This document shows, one piece after another, positions 26,569 to 35,617 of a DNA stretch of 64,000 nucleotides. Where the stretch lies: positions 62,001 through 126,000 of the forward strand of contig JAAFJR010000002.1 in NCBI GenBank assembly GCA_013298945.1, given 5' to 3'. The notes below the pieces were generated by a model. It searched no databases. It was not told the origin of the DNA and worked only from the letters and a program-made list of their open reading frames with translations. Every line of letters starts with the position of its first letter. The stretch's first letter is position 1. This DNA comes from Polaromonas sp. GTDB taxonomy: Bacteria > Pseudomonadota > Gammaproteobacteria > Burkholderiales > Burkholderiaceae_C. A program made the position numbers and the translations under genes.

Positions 26569-26877
26569 TTACTTTTTCTTAGCTTGGTTGTTGACCCATT
26601 TTGTCGCAAACGATGGCAAATCACCCAAGCGGCGCAACAAATCAGCACCGGCGCTGGTGACGATGTAGCCGTTGTCATTATGGTTGATTAAACCTGCTTC
26701 ACGCATTTCTTTAATACGTGTGTTCAAGGTGTTTGGTGTCACACCGCCCACGCTGTCTTGCAACAAGCGGAAGGTTTGTGGATGCCCATCTTTCAAAGCC
26801 CACAACACACGAATCGCGTAACGTGACTCTAGCAAACCTAGCAATTGAGCAACTGCTGCATTTTCTTTTGTACTCAT
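26569..26877 (-). CDS. HxlR-type winged-helix transcriptional regulator
   Basis: A 102-residue protein with an HxlR-like winged helix: LESRYAIRVLWALKDGHPQT, FRLLQDSVGGVTPNTLNTRI and KEMREAGLINHNDNGYIVTS. The start is set at ATG 26877 because AGGAGA lies 9 bases upstream; a frame opening at 26907 has no ribosome site. It lacks the N-terminal cysteine often seen in redox-sensing HxlR proteins. Target genes are unknown; it stands alone with its own terminator. Confidence 0.8.
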   Translation of the reverse strand: MSTKENAAVAQLLGLLESRYAIRVLWALKDGHPQTFRLLQDSVGGVTPNTLNTRIKEMREAGLINHNDNGYIVTSAGADLLRRLGDLPSFATKWVNNQAKKK

Positions 26878-27204
26878 AAATCTATATCTCCTGAAGCGCG
26901 CGCACATTTACGAATGTGGCAATGTTGTTATAAAAAACCAACTGAACTTAAAATTCATAAACAGGTCAAAGACCGACTAAGCGGTTGTGAACATATCTTT
27001 GTAAACCAAATATAGCTTAAAAGCTAACTTGCTCCTAGTTTTATAGCTATCTTTTTGCCATTTTTAGTTAAAAAACTAACAGTAAATAGTCAAAAATCCC
27101 ACAAATTCACGAATTTCATCCCTAAAACAGAGGATGAAATCCTGAAAACGAAAGGATTCATCCAAGTCTTAAAGATTACTTACAAGTAAGTATGCTGTGC
27201 ATGC
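26878..27204. other. 327-bp gap between rpoD and the HxlR-like gene
   Basis: This AT-rich stretch holds no supported gene. It contains the upstream region of the HxlR-like gene, a TTAGTT/AACTAA hairpin near 27065-27080, and the imperfect rpoD terminator hairpin listed separately. I see no copy of the 47-bp repeat, only an isolated TATAGCTAT near 27042. Confidence 0.6.
27132..27163 (-). terminator. Hairpin downstream of rpoD
   Basis: GGATGAAATCCT pairs with AGGATTCATCC (one bulged base) around a 9-base loop. It lies 42 bp after the rpoD stop on the minus strand. The following T-run is weak, so this may be a terminator or only a 3' stability hairpin. Confidence 0.45.
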
Positions 27205-29664
27205 TTAGAGCGTATCAATAAAACTGCGCAATTTGTCGGAACGGGTTGGGTGCTTGAGCTTACGCAACGCTTTGGCTTCGATTTGGCGAATCCGCTCACG
27301 CGTCACGTCAAACTGTTTGCCCACTTCTTCCAGCGTGTGGTCGGTGCTCATTTCGATACCAAAACGCATACGCAGCACTTTCGCTTCGCGTGGCGTCAAG
27401 CCATCCAAGATGTCTTTCACAACATCACGCAGGCCTGCTTGCATCGCGGCCTCTAGCGGCGCGGTGTTGTGACCGTCTTCGATGAAATCGCCCAAGTGCG
27501 AATCGTCATCATCACCAATCGGTGTTTCCATCGATATCGGCTCTTTCGCAATCTTCATGATCTTGCGAATCTTGTCTTCTGGAATTTCCATGCGCTCTGC
27601 CAACATGCCTGCATCTGGCTCAAAGCCAAATTCTTGTAAATGCTGACGGCTCAAACGGTTCATTTTGTTGATGGTTTCAATCATATGAACTGGAATACGA
27701 ATCGTGCGCGCTTGGTCGGCAATCGAGCGGGTGATCGCTTGGCGAATCCACCATGTTGCATACGTCGAAAACTTGTAGCCCCGGCGGTATTCAAACTTGT
27801 CCACGGCTTTCATCAAACCGATATTGCCTTCTTGAATCAAGTCCAAGAATTGCAAACCACGATTCGTGTACTTTTTCGCAATAGAAATCACCAAGCGCAA
27901 GTTCGCTTCAATCATTTCTTTCTTCGCAGCACGTGAGCCGCGCTCGCCTTCGTTCATGCGTTTGTTGATGTCTTTGAGGTGGTCAATCGGCACCACCACG
28001 CGCGCTTGCAAGTCAGCCAGTTTTTGCTGGATGTCTTGCACAGGCGGAATGTTACGCGCCATGACCACGCTCCAAGGCTTGCCTGCAGCTGCTTGCTTTT
28101 CAATCCATTTCAAATCCAACAAGTGCGATGGTGCAGGCTTGTTACTCTTGTCACGGCCACTGAATTCAGCAATAAATTGTGCTTGCGGGTAGCCGCACTT
28201 GTCCACAATGATGCGACGCAGCTCGCGCTCTTTTTTGCGTACATCTTCTACTTGCGCACGCAGCAAGTCGCAGAGCTTTTCAATCGTCTTTGCGGTGAAG
28301 CGAATCTTCATCAGCTCTTCTGACAGCAGCGCCTGCGCTTTCATGTAGTTCGGCGTACCGTAGCCCTCTTTGTCATAAACCGCATGTACTTTTTCGAAGT
28401 AATCACGAATGATTTCAAAGCGACGCATCGCTTCGACTTTCAACTCTTCTAATTTGCGGGTCAGCGCTTTAGAGCCACCTTTGCCATCGTCATCGTCAGC
28501 TTCGTCAAACTCGTCAAAGTCTTCTTCCGCCACATAGTCGTCGGCCTCGTTGATGTTGGAGAAACCATCCACCACAGAAGAAATAATGACTTTGGTGCCA
28601 GGATGGTTGATTTCTTCCATCATGGCGAAAATTTCAGCAATCGTCGCTGGGCTCTCGCTGATGGCTTCCATCATGCGCATCAAGCCGCCTTCAATACGCT
28701 TGGCAATCTCAATCTCGCCTTCGCGAGTCAAGAGTTCAACCGTGCCCATCTCGCGCATGTACATACGCACGGGGTCGGTCGTTCGGCCAAACTCACTGTC
28801 AACAGTCGCTACAGCAGCTTCAGCAGCTTCTTCGGCTTCTTCGTCAGAGGCGACGGTTTCGCCAGAATTCAAAATCGCATCAACGTCAGGCGTTTGCTCA
28901 AACACCTGCACACCCATGTCTTTCAACATGCCAATCACCACCGCCAAGGTTTCAGCGTCAACCAACTTGTCCGGTAAGTGGTCAGAAATTTCACCGTGCG
29001 TTAAATAACCACGGGTTTTTCCCAGCTTGATCAGTGCTTTCAAGCGCGTACGGCGAATCGCCAGGTCTTCTTCCGACAATACCGTGTCGTCCAAGCCAAA
29101 CTCTTTGATCAGCGCGCGTTCTTTAGCCTTGCTGATTTTCATCCGCAAAGGTTTTATCTTTTCGCCATTCTCATTCAAAGCGACAACAACGGGCTCACCA
29201 ACCAAATCGTCTTCAATATCGGACAAATCAGCGTCGCCCGGAGGTGCAATCGACCCCTTCGGTTTTGGCCCGCGCTTCGCGCCTTTTTTAACCTCTTTAG
29301 CAGGAGTATCCGCTTTGGCAGCTTTTGCTGGTTTTTCGGCTTTTTCTGGCTTCTCAGCTTTTTCCGCTTTTGCGGTTTTCGTTGGTTTCAAATCGACTTT
29401 TTCTTCGACAACTTTAGCAGCTGGCTTTGTGGTTGTTTTGACCACTTTTTCACCGGGCTTAGGTGCTCGTTTTAAAACGGGCGCTGGGGTAGCTTTACTT
29501 TTCGATGCGGGCACAGGTTTCACTTTCGGGGCAGGTTTGGGTGCTGGTTTCGCAGCCGGCTTGGTCGCTGGCTTTGCAAGCGTACTTGCAGTTTTGTCTG
29601 TTTTCGCGGCTTTAACAGCCTTAACCGATTTAGCGGGCTTAGCAACTGGCTTTTTAGATGGCAT
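27205..29664 (-). CDS. rpoD: RNA polymerase primary sigma factor (sigma-70)
   Basis: An 819-residue housekeeping sigma factor, longer than the 613-residue E. coli protein. The extra length is mainly an N-terminal stretch of about 150 residues rich in Lys, Ala and Pro, seen in many Burkholderiales. Region 1.2 has [20 protein letters not shown]; a non-conserved insert with acidic runs ([18 protein letters not shown]) follows; region 2 has [20 protein letters not shown] and [20 protein letters not shown]; region 4 ends [19 protein letters not shown]. It follows dnaG, as in the classic macromolecular synthesis operon. Confidence 0.98.
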   Translation of the reverse strand: MPSKKPVAKPAKSVKAVKAAKTDKTASTLAKPATKPAAKPAPKPAPKVKPVPASKSKATPAPVLKRAPKPGEKVVKTTTKPAAKVVEEKVDLKPTKTAKAEKAEKPEKAEKPAKAAKADTPAKEVKKGAKRGPKPKGSIAPPGDADLSDIEDDLVGEPVVVALNENGEKIKPLRMKISKAKERALIKEFGLDDTVLSEEDLAIRRTRLKALIKLGKTRGYLTHGEISDHLPDKLVDAETLAVVIGMLKDMGVQVFEQTPDVDAILNSGETVASDEEAEEAAEAAVATVDSEFGRTTDPVRMYMREMGTVELLTREGEIEIAKRIEGGLMRMMEAISESPATIAEIFAMMEEINHPGTKVIISSVVDGFSNINEADDYVAEEDFDEFDEADDDDGKGGSKALTRKLEELKVEAMRRFEIIRDYFEKVHAVYDKEGYGTPNYMKAQALLSEELMKIRFTAKTIEKLCDLLRAQVEDVRKKERELRRIIVDKCGYPQAQFIAEFSGRDKSNKPAPSHLLDLKWIEKQAAAGKPWSVVMARNIPPVQDIQQKLADLQARVVVPIDHLKDINKRMNEGERGSRAAKKEMIEANLRLVISIAKKYTNRGLQFLDLIQEGNIGLMKAVDKFEYRRGYKFSTYATWWIRQAITRSIADQARTIRIPVHMIETINKMNRLSRQHLQEFGFEPDAGMLAERMEIPEDKIRKIMKIAKEPISMETPIGDDDDSHLGDFIEDGHNTAPLEAAMQAGLRDVVKDILDGLTPREAKVLRMRFGIEMSTDHTLEEVGKQFDVTRERIRQIEAKALRKLKHPTRSDKLRSFIDTL

Positions 29665-29885
29665 AGCAATACCTCAAAGTGGACTCAAACTGCAATAAGT
29701 GGATAAATAGAGAAACAGACGCTGCAAGTTGAACTAAGCAAAAAATGCAAAAACCAACAATGACAACTAGGCAAGATGTAGGGCGAACATTTGGAATGCA
29801 ATCCTTGCGGTAGGTGGCGCGTGTGAATCAATTCACTGGTGGCCTAGGTCCGGAGGTGTTGCTGTCGCTCTTGCCAAAAAGATGG

Positions 29886-29894
29886 ATTATACCA
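29886..29894 (-). promoter_or_regulatory. Extended -10 promoter upstream of rpoD
   Basis: On the minus strand TGGTATAAT gives a perfect -10 with the TGn extension. No good -35 lies at 16-18 bases, which an extended -10 can tolerate. It would give rpoD its own transcript independent of dnaG. Confidence 0.5.
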
Positions 29895-29931
29895 AATTCG
29901 GTTACTAGCTTTACTGCAACGGCTTGTATTT

Positions 29932-29953
29932 AAAAGCTTTTTAGCAAGCTTTT
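29932..29953 (-). terminator. Probable terminator after dnaG
   Basis: AAAAGCTT pairs with AAGCTTTT around a 6-base loop, followed on the minus strand by AAATA. It is AT-rich and moderately stable, so partial read-through into rpoD is likely. Confidence 0.4.
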
Positions 29954-29974
29954 CTGCCACTTTTTGTTAAATTT

Positions 29975-32068
29975 TCAAGTCGTAGGAACCAGAGACGCTT
30001 CTAACTTTTTACGCCTTTCCACAATCTCTTTGTACTTGGAAAGCATAGTCGGGTCAGCTTTGGCGGCCTCGATCACCTCGGTTTCTAGCGCTTTGAGGCG
30101 GTCAATGTGCATGCGGTTGAGCAGGGCGCGCAGCTCTTGTTGTGCTTCACGTGCCGTACCTTGGGAGCTGGTTTGCGCTTTTGACGCATCGTCCTTGTCG
30201 TCAGTTAAATCGTCTTTATTTTGAACTTCTGCCATCAGCTTCAGCACAAACGGCTCCAACTCGGCGCCTCGCAACCCCTCGCGCAGCGCGCCCCACGGCA
30301 GCGCACCGTGGTCGTGCAGTTGCGCCTCTAGCCAAACAAACAGGGCGCCTGCAGGCGCAGGCTGCTCGCACAGCATGGCGTGGTCATCGTGCGACATAGC
30401 GTCCCACAAGCTCGTTGCGTTGAGCAGCAGCCGCGCCGCATGGTCTGCACGCCCCGTTGGTTGCACGCGACCATGCACGCGGGAAACACCCTCTATGTTG
30501 CCAAATTGAGTGCCAAATTTAGAGCCTGAAAAATGCCCTGAGCCGGCGTATTTATTACCTAAGCTGCTATTATTTTTATAGTAATCTTTTTTCGACGAAA
30601 AACGTTCTACCGGGCTGCCATCAGCGTTGTAGGTTTTCTCGGACTTGAATCCGCTGTTTGAATCGCTGTTGTAGTTGCTGCGGTAGCTACCACCTTCGCC
30701 GTTGTTGCTATTTGAGTATTTCGACTTGCTAGGTGGCAACTTGGCCGCAGCGGCGCTGTCCCAAATCGCGGTTAACTCACGGGTGCTGAGCTGCACCAAA
30801 TCGGCAATCTCGCCCAGTAATTGCCGCTTCAACGCCCCTTCTGGCATGGCTGACCACAACGGATTCGCATTACTGGCTAGGCGCGAGCGGCCTTCCATGG
30901 TGTTCAAATCGCAGCCTTCGCGGGCTGAATCAATCAAAAAGCGCGACAGCGGTGTCGCCTCGCTCACGTAGCGCGAAAACGCCTCTTTGCCAAACTCGCG
31001 GATAAAGCTGTCGGGGTCGTGCTCAGCGGGTAAAAACAAGAATTTGATGTTGCGTACATCCGTCGCAAACGGAATCGCCCCGTCCAAAGCCTTACGCGCC
31101 GCGCGTCGCCCCGCAGCGTCGCCGTCAAAGCTGAAAACGACAGCATCGGTGAATCTAAACAGCTTTTGCACGTGGTCCGTCGTGCATGCCGTGCCCAGCG
31201 TCGCCACCGCGTTGGGAAAACCCAGCTGCGCCAGCGCCACCACGTCCATATAGCCCTCAGTCACCAGCGCGTAGCCGTGTTCGCGTAAGTGAGTACGCGC
31301 TTCAAACAGCCCATACAGCTCGCGCCCCTTGCTAAAAACCGGCGTTTCGGGCGAGTTGAGGTATTTTGGTGTGCCCTCAAACAGCACCCGCCCACCAAAA
31401 CCAATGCATTCGCCTTTGACATTGCGAATCGGAAACATCATTCGGTCGCGGAAGCGGTCGTATCGTTTTTCGGTCGATTTATCCCCATCGCCAGATTCAT
31501 TGTTGGTAATCACCAAACCGCTCTCCGCCAGCAGCGGATCATCGTAATTCGGGAACACGCTCGCCAAGCTGCGCCAGCCCTCAGGCGCATAGCCCAAGCC
31601 AAACTGCTTGGCAATCTCGCCACTCAGCCCACGACCTTTGAAATAATCAATCGCTTTAGGCGAGTTTTTCAGGTGTTTTTTGTACGCATCACAGGCTTTT
31701 TCCAAAACATCCGTCAGCGTCGCCTGCTTTTGCCGTTGCTCTGCGGCTCGTGCGCGGTCTTGCGGCGAACCTTCTTCCTCAGGCACCTGCATGCCGTACT
31801 GCTGCGCCAAATCCTTCACCGCCTCCACAAAGCTCATGCCCCCGTGATCCATCAAGAAACTGATCGCATTGCCGTTCTTCCCGCAGCCAAAGCAATGGTA
31901 AAACTGCTTGGCAGGGCTGACGCTGAACGACGGCGACTTCTCCCCATGGAATGGGCACAGCCCCATAAAGTTAGCTCCCCCCTTCTTCAGCTGAACATAC
32001 CGCCCCACGATGTCAACGACATCAGCGCGGGCGATGAGTTCTTGGATGAAGGATGCGGGGATGGCCAT
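29975..32068 (-). CDS. dnaG: DNA primase
   Basis: A 697-residue primase that makes RNA primers at the replication fork. The N-terminal zinc domain has CPFHGEKSPSFS and YHCFGCGKNG (about 38-65). The catalytic core has GFGGRVLFEGTPKYLNSPET, TEGYMDVVALAQLGFPNAVA and VVFSFDGDAAGRRAARKAL (TOPRIM acidic residues). A Ser/Asn/Gly-rich linker (about 450-530) separates the core from the DnaB-binding C-terminus; it carries a copy of the 47-bp repeat (residues 496-510). The linker site suggests insertion where structure tolerates it. rpoD follows. Confidence 0.97.
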   Translation of the reverse strand: MAIPASFIQELIARADVVDIVGRYVQLKKGGANFMGLCPFHGEKSPSFSVSPAKQFYHCFGCGKNGNAISFLMDHGGMSFVEAVKDLAQQYGMQVPEEEGSPQDRARAAEQRQKQATLTDVLEKACDAYKKHLKNSPKAIDYFKGRGLSGEIAKQFGLGYAPEGWRSLASVFPNYDDPLLAESGLVITNNESGDGDKSTEKRYDRFRDRMMFPIRNVKGECIGFGGRVLFEGTPKYLNSPETPVFSKGRELYGLFEARTHLREHGYALVTEGYMDVVALAQLGFPNAVATLGTACTTDHVQKLFRFTDAVVFSFDGDAAGRRAARKALDGAIPFATDVRNIKFLFLPAEHDPDSFIREFGKEAFSRYVSEATPLSRFLIDSAREGCDLNTMEGRSRLASNANPLWSAMPEGALKRQLLGEIADLVQLSTRELTAIWDSAAAAKLPPSKSKYSNSNNGEGGSYRSNYNSDSNSGFKSEKTYNADGSPVERFSSKKDYYKNNSSLGNKYAGSGHFSGSKFGTQFGNIEGVSRVHGRVQPTGRADHAARLLLNATSLWDAMSHDDHAMLCEQPAPAGALFVWLEAQLHDHGALPWGALREGLRGAELEPFVLKLMAEVQNKDDLTDDKDDASKAQTSSQGTAREAQQELRALLNRMHIDRLKALETEVIEAAKADPTMLSKYKEIVERRKKLEASLVPTT
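30536..30582 (+). repeat. 47-bp dispersed repeat, copy 9 (inside dnaG, A orientation)
   Basis: The copy reads GAGCCGGCGTATTTATTACC, then GCTGCTATTATTTTTATAGT. Relative to dnaG it is B orientation but in a different phase from most genic copies, giving YKNNSSLGNKYAGSG, a polar linker rather than a hydrophobic segment. Confidence 0.88.
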
Positions 32069-32112
32069 GGGGTGATTGTACGGATTGCGTAGCGGCGGCT
32101 ACATCAGAAATC

Positions 32113-32187
32113 GGGGTCAGAGTCCAATTTCGATGTGAGTGCGTTGTCCGTCGACGTGTGAATTGTCCTGAATTGGAATCTGACCCC
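32113..32187. repeat. Inverted REP-like pair with GGGGTCAGA core
   Basis: GGGGTCAGAGTCCAATT (32113-32129) faces AATTGGAATCTGACCCC (32171-32187) with one mismatch in 17 bp, 41 bp apart. A partial third copy (TTGACCCCAATTTC) follows. The motif resembles repeats found beside REP-associated tyrosine transposases, but no such transposase is in the window. Confidence 0.75.
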
Positions 32188-32262
32188 AATTTCTTTTGAC
32201 CCCAATTTCTTTACCTCGGCTCGTAGAAGCTTCACTCGACTGCCAACCGTCAAATGAAAGCT

Positions 32263-32290
32263 CCCCTTTCACCCGGCGGGGTGAGAGGGG
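32263..32290. repeat. GC-rich hairpin
   Basis: CCCCTTTCACCC pairs with GGGTGAGAGGGG (one wobble pair) around a 4-base loop, giving a 12-bp stem. Such CCCCT...AGGGG hairpins are scattered between genes in many Proteobacteria. A second GGGGGTGAGCGGG follows. Confidence 0.7.
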
Positions 32291-32334
32291 TTGGGGGTGA
32301 GCGGGGGAAACAAGCCAATCAACATAATTAAATT

Positions 32335-32381
32335 GCTATAAATAAAATAGCTGCTCAGGCAATAAATACGACGACTAGAGC
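32335..32381 (-). repeat. 47-bp dispersed repeat, copy 10 (intergenic, B orientation)
   Basis: The copy reads GCTATAAATAAAATAGCTG, then CAGGCAATAAATACGACG. It lies 35 bp downstream of the ggt stop. Confidence 0.92.
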
Positions 32382-32415
32382 TATAAAAAGCCCTAAAAAT
32401 AGCCTAAATCAAGGT

Positions 32416-34326
32416 TTAATCCCCCAAAACAATCCCTTCACGCCGAGGATCCGCCCCACCAAAAAATCCGTTATAGGACGTTGAGTTAGGCGCAGTCGTC
32501 CGCTCAATCGCCTGCAAACCACTGGTCATCTCAATTTCACGGATTTCGTGGCCTTTGGCTTTCAGCGCTTCGACAACAGAAGCGGGGAAGCGCTTGGCTT
32601 CTAGGATGCTGGGGCCGTTGAGGGAGCCGAAGTTGGGTAGGTTGATGGCTTCTTGGGCGTTCATGTTCCAGTTCAGCATGCCAATCAGCGTTTTCGCTGT
32701 GAAGTGGATGATGAGCGCGCCACCTGGGCTGCCGGCGCTCATGATGACTTGGCCTGTGGTTTTGTCGATAACCAATGTCGGCGACATGCTTGAGCGGGGG
32801 CGTTTGCCGGGTTCTACGCGGTTGGCGATGGGTTTGCCGGCGGCGTCAGTGGGGGCGAAGCTGAAGTCGGTCAACTCGTTGTTGAGCAAAAATCCACCTG
32901 AAAGCGTAGGATTCGCTGTACTAAAGGGGTTGACCATCTGCATAGATCCAAAAGCGGCTTCAATCGTGGTCGTCATCGCCAGCGCATTGCCTGCCGCGTC
33001 GATGATGCTGATGTGCGATGTGCCGTATTCTGGCTGATCAGGCATAGGCGCATACTTCAACGTTTGATTGAAATTTACGCCTACTTTCATAGCATCATAG
33101 GGAAGTGGAATGCCGGCTGTAGCCGTTTTCATGCTCTTTTCACCGATTAATTTAGCGCGTTTCTCTAAATAAACTGGATTCAACATTTCCTGCCAACTGC
33201 CCGCTGGTGGCGCGACAAAATCAGGGTCAGCCACGTACTGTGCACGGTCGGCAAAGGTGAGGCGTGAGGCCTCTAGGTACAGGTGCAACCAATCGGGGCT
33301 GAGGAACTCGGCCGCGGTGGGCGCAGTGGCTGAATCCAGCGGCAGCTGCGGCGCAACCGTGTTGTTCAAAATCCCCAAAATCTGCCCAATTGCAATTGCG
33401 CCTGAGCTGGGCGGCGGCATGCCGCAGATTTGGTAGGTTTCAGGGTCAACTTTGTAGTCAAAACACAGCGGTTCGCGCTTTTTAGGGGCGTAATTCGCCA
33501 AATCTTGTAGGCTTAGCTGCCCTGCATTCGTGGGGTGATTTCGCACTTTGTTGACGATGGATTGCGCGATGTCGCCCTCATGCAAGGCTTTTGAACCCTT
33601 AGCAGCAATTTGGCGTAACACGGCGGCGTAAGCTGGGTTTTTGAGGACGTGACCGACGGGCCAAGCTGCACCCGTTGCGTCATAAAAATAAGCCGCCGCC
33701 ACAGGGTCGTTTTTGAGGTTTTTCTCGGCTGCCAAGAGCGTGTTCAAACGCGGACTGACTTTGAAGCCGCCTTCTGCCAAAGCTATCGCCGGCTGAAACA
33801 GCGCAGCCCACGGCAGCTTGCCATGCTGCTTGTGCGCCATCTCCAACATCCGCACCGTGCCAGGTACGCCCACGGAGCGACCACCCACTTGCGCCTCGGT
33901 AAACGACATCGGTTTGCCATCTTTGCCAATGAAAAGCGACTCGGTGGCCGCAGCGGGCGCGGTTTCGCGGCCATCAAACGCTTCCATTTTGCCGTTCAAC
34001 TTACCATCTTGATGCAGCAAAAACGCCCCCCCACCAATCCCGCTAGACTGCGGTTCCACCAACCCCAGCACCATCTGCACCGCCACAGCTGCATCTACCG
34101 CGCTGCCACCCGCTTTCAAAATTTGGTAGCCCGCATCCGTCGCCAGCGGGTTCGCCGCTGCAACGGCAAATTTCTTGGTCACCCAGCCGGGTTTGGCGGT
34201 GAAGCCAGAGGCGGCTTCGGGCAATATCGGAGCTGTGTAGGTGAATTGCTGCTGATTCGTAGCGCAGCCAGCAAGTAAGACTGCTGCAAAAGCGGCAGAG
34301 TAGCCAATTTTAGTGAAAGTTGTCAT
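32416..34326 (-). CDS. ggt: Gamma-glutamyltransferase, lipoprotein form
   Basis: A 636-residue periplasmic enzyme that cleaves gamma-glutamyl bonds, for example in glutathione. The precursor self-cleaves before the nucleophile Thr in PEYGTSHISII (about residue 434). The large-subunit part has GGSAVDAAVAVQMVLGLVEP and QSSGIGGGAFLL; the small subunit has SMSPTLVIDKTTGQVIMSAG. The N-terminus has a lipobox LLAGC (Cys21), so it is anchored to a membrane, unlike E. coli Ggt. A diverged repeat copy overlaps residues 401-416. It is monocistronic, with repeat copies on both sides. Confidence 0.95.
   Translation of the reverse strand: MTTFTKIGYSAAFAAVLLAGCATNQQQFTYTAPILPEAASGFTAKPGWVTKKFAVAAANPLATDAGYQILKAGGSAVDAAVAVQMVLGLVEPQSSGIGGGAFLLHQDGKLNGKMEAFDGRETAPAAATESLFIGKDGKPMSFTEAQVGGRSVGVPGTVRMLEMAHKQHGKLPWAALFQPAIALAEGGFKVSPRLNTLLAAEKNLKNDPVAAAYFYDATGAAWPVGHVLKNPAYAAVLRQIAAKGSKALHEGDIAQSIVNKVRNHPTNAGQLSLQDLANYAPKKREPLCFDYKVDPETYQICGMPPPSSGAIAIGQILGILNNTVAPQLPLDSATAPTAAEFLSPDWLHLYLEASRLTFADRAQYVADPDFVAPPAGSWQEMLNPVYLEKRAKLIGEKSMKTATAGIPLPYDAMKVGVNFNQTLKYAPMPDQPEYGTSHISIIDAAGNALAMTTTIEAAFGSMQMVNPFSTANPTLSGGFLLNNELTDFSFAPTDAAGKPIANRVEPGKRPRSSMSPTLVIDKTTGQVIMSAGSPGGALIIHFTAKTLIGMLNWNMNAQEAINLPNFGSLNGPSILEAKRFPASVVEALKAKGHEIREIEMTSGLQAIERTTAPNSTSYNGFFGGADPRREGIVLGD
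33077..33123 (-). repeat. 47-bp dispersed repeat, copy 11 (inside ggt, strongly diverged)
   Basis: About 26 of 47 positions match without gaps, including CATAGC, AGGGAA, GCCGGCTGTAGC at the right spacing. Relative to ggt it is A orientation, phase 0, giving ATAGIPLPYDAMKVG. This is the weakest copy and may be chance. Confidence 0.35.
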
Positions 34327-34344
34327 TTTTACCCCTCAAATATG

Positions 34345-34391
34345 ACTCTAGCCGGCGTATTTATTGCCTGAGTAGCTATGAAATTTATAGT
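34345..34391 (+). repeat. 47-bp dispersed repeat, copy 12 (intergenic, A orientation)
   Basis: The copy reads CTAGCCGGCGTATTTATTGC, then GAGTAGCTATGAAATTTATAG. It lies 18 bp upstream of the ggt start, where promoter elements would be expected, so it could affect ggt expression. Confidence 0.93.
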
Positions 34392-34558
34392 GATTTCGAG
34401 CAATCTATTCTACTTGCAAGTGAGATGTTTAGATATAGCTTTCTTATAAGGTTGATTTTTATATGTCTAATTAATTATATCAATCTAATTTAATATGATT
34501 TTACAATCTATTAAATTTTAGCCATCATGCATTCATTTGCATGAAAAAGGTGACCGTA

Positions 34559-35542
34559 ATGAAGTTTAGAGATATTGATTTGAGTGATAACACGCTAAAT
34601 GCCGAACATCTAAGACTCGGGATTCCGCCACTCGAAAGATCAGTTGAGAACATCGCCTTAGCAGACTCAGAAAGTCGCGTTATTCGCGGTGCTGTGTGGT
34701 TGAGCACGAGCATGCTTGCTTTAGCGATTGTCTATTTATTGATACAGCTTTTCGGAAATGGCACGATCGCAGCAAAAGCATTGCTAGGTGAAGCCTTGGC
34801 AAGCGATATTTTTTGGAGTGCTGTTGCCGTTGGCTTACTCGCTCAAATTGTGGATGGTGCGTTGGGCATGGCTTATGGCGTCACTTCAACTACTTTTCTA
34901 ATGGCTAGCGGCGTTAGCCCAGCCATGGCTTCTGCCAGTGTGCATGTTGCTGAAGTATTTACAACGGGCGTTTCTGGCATATCGCACGCAAAGCTCGGTA
35001 ACGTCAACAAAAAGCTTTTTCTCAAACTTTTGCTGCCAGGCATCACTGGCGCTGTTACTGGTGCTTATATATTGACGAATATCGATGGCAAGATACTCAA
35101 ACCGTATATTTCAGCCTATTTGGTGGTGATGGGCATTTACATCATCAGCAAGGTTTTCAAGAAAATCAAGGCAAATCGAGAAGAGCCCAAGCACGTTGCC
35201 AAGCTAGCGTTAGTAGGTGGTTTTGTTGATGCTATTGGCGGAGGGGGCTGGGGACCCGTTGTTACAACGACATTGGTAGGAACGGGGCAAGACCCAAGAA
35301 CCACCATTGGGTCTGTAAATTTTGCAGAGTTTTTCTTAACGTTTATAAGTGCCATCACCTTCACCGCCTTGGTTGGCTTTGGCCCTTGGATGGTGGTTGC
35401 CGGCTTGGTGATGGGTGGTTTGTTTGCAGCGCCATTTGCCGCTTATTTGTGCAGCAAATTACAAACCAGGACTTTGTTAATTCTAGTTGGCACGCTCATA
35501 ACTGTCGTTAGCACTTTTAATTTGTACAAGTCGTTGGTTTAA
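34559..35542 (+). CDS. TauE/SafE-family membrane exporter
   Basis: A 327-residue protein with about eight to nine membrane helices. It has the DUF81/TauE-SafE pattern: GLLAQIVDGALGMAYGVTST with SPAMASASVHVAEVFTTGVS near the start, and GGFVDAIGGGGWGPVVTTTL in the second half. Family members are proposed to export sulfite, sulfoacetate or other organic anions. The start is set at ATG 34559, with AAGGTGA 6 bases upstream, rather than 34541. A cytoplasmic N-terminal stretch of about 35 residues precedes the first helix. No sulfur genes are adjacent. Confidence 0.85.
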   Translation: MKFRDIDLSDNTLNAEHLRLGIPPLERSVENIALADSESRVIRGAVWLSTSMLALAIVYLLIQLFGNGTIAAKALLGEALASDIFWSAVAVGLLAQIVDGALGMAYGVTSTTFLMASGVSPAMASASVHVAEVFTTGVSGISHAKLGNVNKKLFLKLLLPGITGAVTGAYILTNIDGKILKPYISAYLVVMGIYIISKVFKKIKANREEPKHVAKLALVGGFVDAIGGGGWGPVVTTTLVGTGQDPRTTIGSVNFAEFFLTFISAITFTALVGFGPWMVVAGLVMGGLFAAPFAAYLCSKLQTRTLLILVGTLITVVSTFNLYKSLV

Positions 35543-35554
35543 TTCTTGAAGAAA

Positions 35555-35588
35555 AAAAGCCTGCTTATCCGGAGATATGCAGGCTTTT
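35555..35588. terminator. Bidirectional terminator between the TauE gene and the SDR gene
   Basis: GCCTGC (35559-35564) pairs with GCAGGC (35579-35584), flanked by A7 on one side and T4 on the other. It lies between converging genes and can serve both. Confidence 0.75.
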
Positions 35589-35617
35589 GGCTGATTAAAC
35601 CTGAGTTACTTCGGCGA

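Larger units (their letters stand above)
29665..29974. other. 310-bp gap between dnaG and rpoD
   Basis: No gene is supported here. On the minus strand the gap starts with a hairpin after dnaG (29932-29953), then an extended -10 promoter for rpoD (29886-29894), leaving an rpoD leader of about 215 bases. The leader may carry regulation, but I see no recognised riboswitch. Confidence 0.55.
32069..32415. other. 347-bp gap between dnaG and ggt packed with three repeat types
   Basis: No gene is supported here. The gap contains a GGGGTCAGA inverted pair (32113-32187) with a third half-copy at about 32196-32209, a GC-rich hairpin (32263-32290), and a copy of the 47-bp repeat (32335-32381). These are listed separately. 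Confidence 0.8.
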
